Of a stretch of DNA of 8,343 bases, positions 1 through 6,106 are shown in pieces. How positions within the stretch are numbered: the stretch's first letter is position 1; each line of letters begins with the position of its first letter. Below the pieces are notes generated by a model that searched no databases, was not told the DNA's origin, and was given only the letters and a program-made list of their open reading frames with translations. The position numbers were made by a program, and so were the translations under genes. The DNA is from Desulfobacteraceae bacterium (GTDB lineage: Bacteria > Desulfobacterota > Desulfobacteria > Desulfobacterales > UBA11574): the NCBI GenBank assembly GCA_029857875.1, contig JAOUGB010000079.1:1-8343 (forward strand), written 5' to 3'.

Positions 1-1370
1 TCTTTTATGGCAGGAAACTCCAGGCGTCCGCGATGGTCGATTTTTTCGTGTTTTTTACCTTTTTTGGCGATCTCATCCATAAAATCATCCGGTTCTGGAA
101 ATTCTTGGGTGTATTCCTTGTTGGATTGAAGGGTTCCGCCGATGTTGTCGACACCTCCGGTCAATCCGTTTAAGGCATGGCAGATCATGCTGGTATAGGC
201 GCCGCGAACCTGCATCACCGGCCCCCCGCCGACCCATGAAATGCAATGGGGTGCGGCTTTGGCATATTCGACGGCGACCCGTTGGATCTGTTCTTCAGAC
301 AGACCGGTGCGTTCTGCCGCCCAGGCGACGGTTTTGTCTTTTAGTTCGACATTCCACCATTTAACCAAACCATGGGTGTATTTTTCCTCAAACTCCTCTT
401 CGTTGACGTCTTGGCCGGCCACAAAACGGTTTTGTCCGTCGATAAAATCGCCTACAAATTCACGATGCCAGTATCCCCCGGTTAAAATAACATGGGCAAT
501 GGCTGCTGCCAAGGCACCGTCCTGGCCGGGTTTAATCGGCAGCCATTCGTCGGCTTTTGTAGCCGTGGCCGACAATCTCGGTTCGACAACGGCGATGGTT
601 GCCTTGCCGATGACATCTCCCCAGACACTGGAGTAATAGGATACCTGCCGGTTGGCTGCCACTGGGTCCGCACCCCAGATAAGGACATATCTTGAATTGG
701 TGACATCGTATTGCCGGTAGTTCCAGTATCCTTCAGTGTAATAAGGACCGAACTTTTCAGCTTCGGCACAGATGGCACTGTGGGAAATATTGTTGGGAGA
801 ACCGATGATTTTCGTCATTCGGTCATAGAGTATGTCTCGCATATACGAGTAGCGACCGCGCATCAGCATGTATTTGTGGGTTTCATTGTTATTTCTAAGT
901 TCCATAATCTTGTCGGCGATGGTATTGAGCGCATCATCCCAGGAGATCGGAACAAACTTCGGGTCCTCGTTTCGTCCTTTTTTGGGATTTGTTCGCTTCA
1001 TGGGGGTTTTAATGCGATCCGGGTCATACACTTGCTGCAAGCCGAGATGGGATCGGGGACACCCTTCGCCATTGTTGACTTTTGAATTGGGATTTCCTCT
1101 GACCTTAACAGCCCGACCGTCAATGACATATATTTGCTTGGCGCACCAGGAAGTGCAGCCCTGGCAGGTCGAGGCTATCCATTCACCCATTTCGTCCGCT
1201 GATATCTCGCTGGCGGCCGCCAGGGCCTTGAGCGAAGGTTTCAAACCTCCGAGTACAACAGCGGTGCCGGTCGCCGCCGTGGCTTTTTTCATGAAGGACC
1301 TTCTTGTCATCACAAAATTGCCAAGAATACCATTTACAGAAGATTGAACTTTGGCTTTTTCGTTTTTCAT
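1..1370 (-). CDS. arrA: Respiratory arsenate reductase catalytic subunit ArrA (partial, C-terminus off the left edge)
   Basis: The first 456 codons are present; the family is about 850 residues, so roughly half is missing. It is a periplasmic molybdopterin enzyme of the DMSO reductase superfamily that reduces arsenate to arsenite during anaerobic respiration, normally with the Fe-S subunit ArrB. Residues 22-28 (TRRSFMK) form a twin-arginine signal followed by a hydrophobic Ala/Gly-rich stretch. Cys69, Cys72, Cys76 and Cys104 (CX2CX3CX27C) should bind the N-terminal [4Fe-4S] cluster. Cys201 in HSAICAEAEK is the expected Mo ligand. Arg173, Tyr174, His197, Ser198, Lys206 and Tyr218 fall where, from memory, arsenate-pocket residues lie in Shewanella ArrA. 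YYTEGYW (210-216), FVGDF (305-309) and WWNVELKDKT (338-347) match conserved ArrA blocks used for arrA PCR primers. The ATG at 1370 follows a GGAGGA ribosome site at 1374-1379. ArxA or a polysulfide/thiosulfate reductase is the alternative; I favour ArrA strongly. Confidence 0.83.
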   Translation of the reverse strand, partial: MKNEKAKVQSSVNGILGNFVMTRRSFMKKATAATGTAVVLGGLKPSLKALAAASEISADEMGEWIASTCQGCTSWCAKQIYVIDGRAVKVRGNPNSKVNNGEGCPRSHLGLQQVYDPDRIKTPMKRTNPKKGRNEDPKFVPISWDDALNTIADKIMELRNNNETHKYMLMRGRYSYMRDILYDRMTKIIGSPNNISHSAICAEAEKFGPYYTEGYWNYRQYDVTNSRYVLIWGADPVAANRQVSYYSSVWGDVIGKATIAVVEPRLSATATKADEWLPIKPGQDGALAAAIAHVILTGGYWHREFVGDFIDGQNRFVAGQDVNEEEFEEKYTHGLVKWWNVELKDKTVAWAAERTGLSEEQIQRVAVEYAKAAPHCISWVGGGPVMQVRGAYTSMICHALNGLTGGVDNIGGTLQSNKEYTQEFPEPDDFMDEIAKKGKKHEKIDHRGRLEFPAIK

Positions 1371-1968
1371 GTTTCCTCCATTTGGTTTTTTATTATCTAA
1401 AAGGAAACGAACATATTTTTCTTTACAACTATGTCCTTAAGCTGAGTTGTATCAATTGTCAGATATATTTTTCTCTTCGGAAATACTTTCGATCCAAAAT
1501 AATCAACAGAAAAAGGAATCAGAGCTACTCTCAAACAGTGTTTTTTAGAAACATTGAGTGGTCAATGAATCAGCACAAAATTAAGAGAGTCTTTATGAGA
1601 GAGAATTTTGAGTAAGTGATATTATGCGTTTAAATTAAATTAAAAGAAAGTGAACTATAATTGCAAGTATTTTTTCATTTTTGGAAAAAATTTAACGTGT
1701 ATTTATCTTTGAATTTTTTAATTACTTTTTGGAAAGATCCAGAAATTAAAAACCTTAATTTTTTGGGCTGCAACAGGTGATATCTTGCAAGTATCTATTT
1801 TCACTATAATTTGTGATACGCTAATGACTTATCACCAAATTAACTCCCTCTTAATTTTAGTTTTAGCATGCCGGTAGGTCGAAACGCCTGAATTGCTGAT
1901 ATCATAATAGGTTATGGTTAAGTTAAGTAAATCCTTACTATAGCTATTACATTATGGAACAAATTGCT
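1371..1968. other. AT-rich intergenic spacer upstream of arrA, no convincing gene
   Basis: This spacer is much more AT-rich than its flanking genes and shows no ORF with a ribosome site or a recognisable protein. It must hold the arrA promoter, because arrA is the first gene of its transcription unit, but I could not find a convincing -35/-10 pair or a sigma-54 site on the minus strand. It does contain several short dyads (a GTGATA group at 1776-1838 and AAATTAA palindromes at 1743-1761 and 1837-1857) and a direct repeat TTGCAAGTAT at 1661-1670 and 1785-1794. Confidence 0.6.
1776..1838. promoter_or_regulatory. Candidate operator cluster of GTGATA/TATCAC motifs
   Basis: GGTGATA at 1776-1782 has its exact inverted copy TATCACC at 1830-1836. 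Between them lies TTTGTGAT at 1810-1817, which pairs at 7 of 8 positions with ATCACCAA at 1831-1838 across 13 nt. TCAC (1801-1804) and GTGA (1813-1816) form a further short dyad. The spacing varies, so this could be several half-sites for a dimeric regulator of arrA about 400-470 bp downstream, or chance in AT-rich DNA. No regulator gene is in view. Confidence 0.25.
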
Positions 1969-2115
1969 TACAAGCCATCTCAAAAACACATCTAACGTCC
2001 AATTACAGCGTTGCGAGCCTCTTCAAAATGCTCAGATACTCCCATGTATGCTCCGCTTTTTCATCGGCTCGCGCCTTGTCCTTGAACGTAATCTGCATTT
2101 TTGAGATGGCTTGTA
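1969..2115. mobile_element. MITE-like element with TA-flanked 16-18 bp terminal inverted repeats
   Basis: TACAAGCCATCTCAAAAA at 1969-1986 is the perfect reverse complement of 2098-2115. The outermost bases are TA on both sides, so the element can be read as a 16-bp inverted repeat (CAAGCC...) flanked by a duplicated TA, the target used by IS630/Tc1/mariner transposases. Inside are further pairings around nearly the same centre (about 2042): GCGAGCC (2013-2019) with GGCTCGC (2066-2072), and ATAC (2036-2039) with GTAT (2046-2049). ATTAC (2002-2006) with GTAAT (2088-2092) is slightly off-centre. The whole could fold as one long imperfect hairpin. The interior is richer in GC than the flanking spacer. 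At 147 bp it cannot encode a transposase, hence non-autonomous. Copy number cannot be tested here. Confidence 0.7.
2003..2098 (-). CDS. Mini-ORF of 31 codons inside the palindromic element (doubtful gene)
   Basis: An ATG at 2098-2096, beginning at the inner edge of the right terminal repeat, opens a frame that ends with TAA at 2003-2005. The peptide starts MQITFKDKARADEKAEH and ends LKRLATL; it is charged, with no signal peptide or membrane segment. I recognise no domain. No Shine-Dalgarno sequence stands at the right distance: the preceding bases are the terminal repeat, which offers only a weak GAGATGG. It fills most of the element between the repeats, which is either chance in a short sequence or the reason the interior is kept. 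Low confidence as a translated gene. Confidence 0.2.
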   Translation of the reverse strand: MQITFKDKARADEKAEHTWEYLSILKRLATL

Positions 2116-2196
2116 GTCACTTTACACTTAATTGTTTTGAAGTTGACAGCCCCTTTCATGGACAAAACAAAGTCTGCTCCTCTGCGCAAGAATTCT

Positions 2197-2871
2197 CTAC
2201 TCGAAGCCGACCCAAGTCGTAATATTCTCAATCGGTTCCCGGTTGCTGACCACATTGTTGGCCGGAAAATCCCAGTTGGGATACCCGATGGCAATGGAAA
2301 TGACAATCCGTTTGGATTCGGGTATTCCGGCAAGTTCGTGTAACACTTCAGGATACGTGATCCCTTGGTTGGCAATACATGTGCCCAGTCCATAATGAAG
2401 GGCAGCCAGACAGATATTCTGGGTTATTGATCCGATGTCGAAAATCGGTCTGGGATAGTGCAATGATCGATCCATTGAAATGACGATGGCCGCGGGTGCA
2501 TTGAAGTACCGGAATCCCAGTTCCATCCACCTGTCCCTTTTCTCTAAATCCTCCCTTGAAATATCCATGAGTCCAAAAAGCTGTTTGGCAATTTCGATCT
2601 GGCGCCTCCGATACACGCTGTCTCGGGGCAAGCCTTTGGCCGGAAGATCGGGGTTAGGCAATGCTTTTGATTTCAACTTTTCGATATTCGCCTTTCTGAT
2701 GGTATTCAGTATATCCCCGGCGATGATGGTAAATTCCCATGGCTGGCTGTTTTCAGCCGAAGGGGCACGGGATGCAACTTCAATGATTTCTCTGAGAATA
2801 TGTTGAGGGACAGGGTCGGCCGTAAAATCCCTGATGCTCTTTCGTATTTTTATGGCTTCGATGATATTCAC
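2197..2871 (-). CDS. Nitroreductase-family FMN oxidoreductase
   Basis: A 224-aa flavoprotein of the nitroreductase fold, a cytoplasmic, usually dimeric enzyme binding FMN and using NAD(P)H to reduce nitro compounds, quinones or other electron acceptors; the real substrate cannot be deduced. Family marks are RKSIRDF at residues 10-16, RAPSAENSQPW at 35-45 (FMN phosphate and ring contacts), DIGSITQNICLAALHYGLG around 145-163, GYPN at 197-200 and REPIEN near the C-terminus. I chose the GTG at 2871 because AAGGAG lies 7 nt upstream and translation then begins VNIIEAIKIRKS, the usual start of the family. An in-frame ATG at 2907 would add 12 residues but has no ribosome site. It lies upstream of arrA on the same strand, 826 bp away, so co-transcription is unlikely. 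No clear terminator follows it. Confidence 0.9.
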   Translation of the reverse strand: MNIIEAIKIRKSIRDFTADPVPQHILREIIEVASRAPSAENSQPWEFTIIAGDILNTIRKANIEKLKSKALPNPDLPAKGLPRDSVYRRRQIEIAKQLFGLMDISREDLEKRDRWMELGFRYFNAPAAIVISMDRSLHYPRPIFDIGSITQNICLAALHYGLGTCIANQGITYPEVLHELAGIPESKRIVISIAIGYPNWDFPANNVVSNREPIENITTWVGFE

Positions 2872-2906
2872 AACTGTGCTCCTTAAAAATATTGTTGAAC
2901 TAACCA

Positions 2907-2922
2907 TTTCAAAAATTTGAAA
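2907..2922. promoter_or_regulatory. Palindrome TTTCAAA-N2-TTTGAAA upstream of the nitroreductase gene
   Basis: A perfect 7-bp dyad with a 2-nt centre lies 36-51 bp upstream of the nitroreductase GTG, where an operator or promoter-proximal activator site would be expected. It is A/T-rich, so chance is possible. No regulator can be named. Confidence 0.3.
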
Positions 2923-3004
2923 CGCTCAGCTTGGGTTTAAAAAAGATTGGAAAGTATTATGTGGTTTTATTTTTAAAAGTGTTTTTGGACGCATGCCTTT
3001 TGAG

Positions 3005-3034
3005 TTGACAGGCAACCATCTTTTATTATATTAA
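3005..3034 (+). promoter_or_regulatory. Probable sigma-70-type promoter of ppdK
   Basis: A consensus TTGACA (3005-3010) is followed after 16 nt by TATATT (3027-3032) or after 18 nt by TATTAA (3029-3034). Transcription would begin near 3040, leaving a leader of about 215 nt before the ppdK ATG. Nothing else in the spacer matches a -35 element as well. Confidence 0.5.
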
Positions 3035-3044
3035 ACTTTCTCGC

Positions 3045-3068
3045 ATGTTATATTCTTTCCCATAACAT
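3045..3068. promoter_or_regulatory. Inverted repeat ATGTTAT-N10-ATAACAT just after the predicted ppdK start site
   Basis: A perfect 7-bp inverted repeat begins about 5 nt downstream of the expected transcription start. Its position fits a repressor operator overlapping the initial transcribed region; alternatively it forms a weak hairpin at the 5' end of the leader RNA. The arms are AT-rich, so this is suggestive only. Confidence 0.35.
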
Positions 3069-3139
3069 TTATGATTGGTTCAATTCAAGACCGGATCTTT
3101 TTCGCGGTTTCGATTATTCTCTGATAAAATATCGGCGTT

Positions 3140-3156
3140 AAAGTCACCGACTTTTT
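3140..3156 (+). promoter_or_regulatory. Small hairpin with short T-run in the ppdK leader
   Basis: AAAGTC (3140-3145), loop ACC, GACTTT (3149-3154), then two more T. The stem is only 6 bp with two G-C pairs, so it is too weak to be a confident terminator. TCGG (3132-3135) can pair with CCGA (3147-3150) instead, which would disrupt it, so an attenuation-like switch is conceivable but unproven. Confidence 0.2.
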
Positions 3157-3254
3157 ATACATAAAGTTCGTGTCGTTTTGTGATTTAAAAGATAGATAGT
3201 TTTGTTTTTTTTTCAGTTTTTAATCTTAATACAACGATTGGGAGGATCTTCAAA

Positions 3255-5993
3255 ATGGCTAAAAAATGGGTTTATCTCTTGGATGAAGTTGACCAGGCAG
3301 AAGCGTATGTCGGTGGTGAGTGGGATAGTGTTCGCGGATTGCTCGGAGGTAAAGGCGCAAATCTGTCGGAAATGGTTCGCATCGGTATTCCTGTACCCCC
3401 CGGATTTACCGTTACCACAGAAGCCTGCAATACCTATCTTGCTTCAGGCGAGACTTTTCCTAAAGGAATGAGAGAAGAGATGCTTGGAGCTCTGAAAGCC
3501 ATTGAAGAGACTACCGGTAAAAAATTTGGTGACCAGAAAAATCCGCTGTTGATTTCCTGTCGAAGTGGCGCCAAGTTCTCCATGCCGGGCATGATGGACA
3601 CGGTTCTTAACATTGGACTGAACGATAAAACAGCCGAAGGAATGATCAAATTGACCGGCGATGAACGTTTTGTGTATGACTCCTATCGCCGCCTGGTGCA
3701 GATGTTCGGCAATGTCGTCATGGGCGCTCCTGATGAGGCCTTTGAGGAGGTCATCACCGAAGCCCGTGCAAAAGCAGGCGTGAAAACCGATGCCGAGCTG
3801 TCTGCCGATGATTGGAAGGGTGTGATAGAAAAATTCAAGGTGATCTTCAAACAATACGCCGGCCGATATTTCCCAACCGATCCGTTTGAGCAGCTTTTTA
3901 TGGCCACAGAAGCTGTTTTCAGGAGCTGGAACGGCAAAAGGGCCGTTGATTATCGCAATGCAGCAGGGATTTCCCATGATCTGGGCACTGCGGTGACGGT
4001 TCAGACCATGGTTTTCGGAAATATGGGAGATGACAGTGCCACCGGTGTTGCCATGACACGGGACGGCTCCACAGGAGAAAATAAAATTGAAGGTGATTAC
4101 CTGACCAACGCTCAGGGTGAGGATGTGGTTGCCGGAATTCGTTTAACCAATGAGATCTCCCGATTAAAAGGAGAGATGCCTGAGGCGTATGGCGAGTTTG
4201 AAAATATCTGCAAACAGCTGGATTCACATTATCGGGAGATGCAGGATGTGGAGTTTACCATTGAAAAGGGCAAATTCTGGATGCTGCAAACCCGCGACGG
4301 CAAACGTACGGCCCAGGCCGCGGTTCGAATTGCCGTTGAGATGGTGGAAGAAGGTCTGATCACCAAAGAAGAAGCGGTAATGCGTATCAGTCCTGAACAG
4401 GTCGACTTTTTTCTGCATCCACAGTTTGACCGGGAGGCAGTAAAAGAAATCAAAGCCAGGGGGGACATGCTGGCCAGAGGCCTGAACGTTTCTCCGGGTG
4501 CAGCCTACGGCGTTATTGCCCTTGATGCGGATATTTCCGAGTTGTGGGCAAAGCAGGAAGGCAAGCAAGTCATCATGGTCAGACCCGAAACCCGGCCGGA
4601 CGACGTACACGGGATGCTGGCCTCACAGGGCATTCTCACCAGCCGCGGCGGCCGTACCAGCCATGCGGCTTTGGTTGCTCGTCAGTTCGGCAAACCGGCT
4701 GTTGTGGGCGTGTCCGAATTGAATATCGACATGGTCAAGCGCCAGGTAGAAGTAAACGGTAGAATCATCAAAGAAGGAGACTGGATCTCCATTGACGGCA
4801 CTGTCGGCGAGCTTTATGCCGGAAAAGTTAAAACAATGGTGCCGGACATCCAGGATCCCTGGCTGATGAAGGTCCTTTCCTGGGCGGATGATTTCCGCAG
4901 ACTCGGTGTATGGACAAATGCCGATTACCCTGCCGATGCCCAGCGTGCACGGGATTACGGCGCAGAAGGTATCGGCCTGTGTCGTACAGAGCACATGTTT
5001 TTCGAGGCCGGACGTCTGCCTTTTGTGCAAAAAATGATCATGACAGATCTGCCGAGTGAACGGCGTGAAGCACTCGACGCTTTGCTGCCTTTTCAAAGGG
5101 AAGATTTTGCAGGTCTTTTCCGGGTCATGGACGGACTCCCGGTCATCATCCGTCTGATCGATCCCCCGCTGCACGAATTTTTACCCAACCACATTGATTT
5201 GATGCGTGACCTGTCTGATCAAAAAATTCGTCTGCTAAACGCCGGCACACTCGAAGAAATCGATACGCTCTTGGACAAGATCGAAAAGGAAGAACACATT
5301 CTCAAACGAGTGGAAAGTCTGCACGAATCAAATCCCATGCTGGGTCTGCGAGGTGTTCGGCTGGGCATCCACATCCCGGAACTGACCGTTATGCAGGTCC
5401 GCGCCATTTTTGAGGCGGCCTGCATGGTGGCCAAAGAGGGCATTGACGTGCATCCCGAGGTGATGATTCCCCTGACCAGCCATGTGAACGAGCTGAAGAT
5501 TCAGCGAAAGGTACTTGAAGCCGAGGCCAAGAAGGTTATGAAAGAACAGGGCATTAAGCCGAAATACAAGTTCGGTACCATGATCGAAATACCCCGTGCC
5601 GCCCTTACCTGCGACCAGATCGCGGAATATGCCGCTTTTATATCCTTTGGGACCAATGACCTGACCCAGACCACTTTCGGTATTTCCAGGGACGATGCCG
5701 AAACAGGGTTTTTGATTGAATATATGGAAAAAGAAATCCTGCCGGAGAATCCGTTCGCCGTCATCGACCGGGACGGGGTGGGCATGCTCATGGAAATAGC
5801 GGTTCAAAAAGGGCGGTCCGTGCGGCCCGATCTCGAATGCGGCATCTGCGGAGAACACGGCGGTGATCCCGAGTCGATTCAGTTGTGCCATGAGCTGGGG
5901 TTGACATATGTTTCTTGCTCCCCATTCCGCATACCGGTTGCACGTCTGGCTGCCGCCCATGCAGCCCTGCGTGAGAAAAAGGCTGAAAAATAG
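3255..5993 (+). CDS. ppdK: Pyruvate, phosphate dikinase
   Basis: A complete 912-residue cytoplasmic enzyme (EC 2.7.9.1) interconverting pyruvate, ATP and phosphate with phosphoenolpyruvate, AMP and pyrophosphate. The length fits the family (about 870-950). The N-terminal ATP-binding region includes GGKGANLSEM (31-40), IPVPPGF (45-51), RSGAKFSMPGMMDTVLNIGLND (103-124), QTMVFGNMG (250-258) and LQTRDGKRT (344-352). The swivelling phosphohistidine domain carries His470 in GGRTSHAALVAR. The C-terminal PEP/pyruvate barrel shows GLCRTEHMFF (574-583), IRLIDPPLHEFLP (632-644), GLRGVRLG (697-704), Mg-ligand candidate Glu778 in MIEIPRAAL, SFGTNDLTQ (797-805) and Cys865 in CGICGEHGG, the expected proton donor. 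The ATG at 3255 has GGGAGG (3240-3245) 9 nt upstream. Some signatures differ from the commonest PPDK form: GGRTSH instead of GGMTSH and TRDGSTGE instead of TRDPSTGE. No terminator separates it from the phosphatase gene. Confidence 0.97.
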   Translation: MAKKWVYLLDEVDQAEAYVGGEWDSVRGLLGGKGANLSEMVRIGIPVPPGFTVTTEACNTYLASGETFPKGMREEMLGALKAIEETTGKKFGDQKNPLLISCRSGAKFSMPGMMDTVLNIGLNDKTAEGMIKLTGDERFVYDSYRRLVQMFGNVVMGAPDEAFEEVITEARAKAGVKTDAELSADDWKGVIEKFKVIFKQYAGRYFPTDPFEQLFMATEAVFRSWNGKRAVDYRNAAGISHDLGTAVTVQTMVFGNMGDDSATGVAMTRDGSTGENKIEGDYLTNAQGEDVVAGIRLTNEISRLKGEMPEAYGEFENICKQLDSHYREMQDVEFTIEKGKFWMLQTRDGKRTAQAAVRIAVEMVEEGLITKEEAVMRISPEQVDFFLHPQFDREAVKEIKARGDMLARGLNVSPGAAYGVIALDADISELWAKQEGKQVIMVRPETRPDDVHGMLASQGILTSRGGRTSHAALVARQFGKPAVVGVSELNIDMVKRQVEVNGRIIKEGDWISIDGTVGELYAGKVKTMVPDIQDPWLMKVLSWADDFRRLGVWTNADYPADAQRARDYGAEGIGLCRTEHMFFEAGRLPFVQKMIMTDLPSERREALDALLPFQREDFAGLFRVMDGLPVIIRLIDPPLHEFLPNHIDLMRDLSDQKIRLLNAGTLEEIDTLLDKIEKEEHILKRVESLHESNPMLGLRGVRLGIHIPELTVMQVRAIFEAACMVAKEGIDVHPEVMIPLTSHVNELKIQRKVLEAEAKKVMKEQGIKPKYKFGTMIEIPRAALTCDQIAEYAAFISFGTNDLTQTTFGISRDDAETGFLIEYMEKEILPENPFAVIDRDGVGMLMEIAVQKGRSVRPDLECGICGEHGGDPESIQLCHELGLTYVSCSPFRIPVARLAAAHAALREKKAEK

Positions 5994-6013
5994 TTTTAAT
6001 TTAACAAATAACA

Positions 6014-6082
6014 ATCACGAAGACACGAAATGTTGAAAGCACGAAATAAAACTAAACTTTCGTGTCTTTGTGCTTTCGTGAT
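6014..6082. repeat. Imperfect palindrome of CACGAA words between ppdK and the phosphatase gene
   Basis: ATCACGAA (6014-6021) pairs with TTCGTGAT (6075-6082), and GACACGAAA (6022-6030) pairs with TTTCGTGTC (6058-6066), giving 17 bp of stem interrupted by an 8-nt bulge (6067-6074). A third CACGAAA word at 6040-6046 can compete: AAGCAC (6038-6043) pairs with GTGCTT (6070-6075). No T-run follows, so it is not an intrinsic terminator. It looks like an interspersed repeat. In the ppdK-phosphatase transcript it would fold as a hairpin about 25 nt before the downstream ATG, and could affect RNA stability or translation. Confidence 0.7.
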
Positions 6083-6106
6083 GTATTCATCGGAAGGACG
6101 TGCACC

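Noticed and set aside
241..1085. Plus-strand open frames opposite arrA
   Set aside because: The minus strand is open over the whole 1370 bases and encodes a clear molybdoenzyme, so these are shadows.
1304..1615. Plus-strand open frame of 103 codons across the arrA start and spacer
   Set aside because: It overlaps the start of arrA on the other strand, has no ribosome site, and its composition only reflects AT-rich DNA.
1743..1761. Possible terminator AAATTAA-N5-TTAATTT followed by T
   Set aside because: The stem has no G-C pairs and no gene ends nearby on the plus strand.
2061..2393. Minus-strand open frame of 110 codons from the palindromic element into the nitroreductase gene
   Set aside because: Most of it is another frame of the nitroreductase gene, and it ends within the mobile element, so it is a chance read-through.
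2872..2907. ATG at 2907 as start of the nitroreductase
   Set aside because: It has no Shine-Dalgarno sequence, whereas the GTG at 2871 has AAGGAG at the right distance and gives the usual family N-terminus.
5328..6014. Long minus-strand open frame of 228 codons opposite ppdK
   Set aside because: It is antisense to the conserved C-terminal domain of ppdK and matches no protein family I recognise; other antisense frames across ppdK were rejected for the same reason.
6062..6106. GTG at 6062 as start of the phosphatase
   Set aside because: It lies in the palindromic repeat without a ribosome site; the ATG at 6107 has GGAAGG and begins MALFLVQHG as expected.
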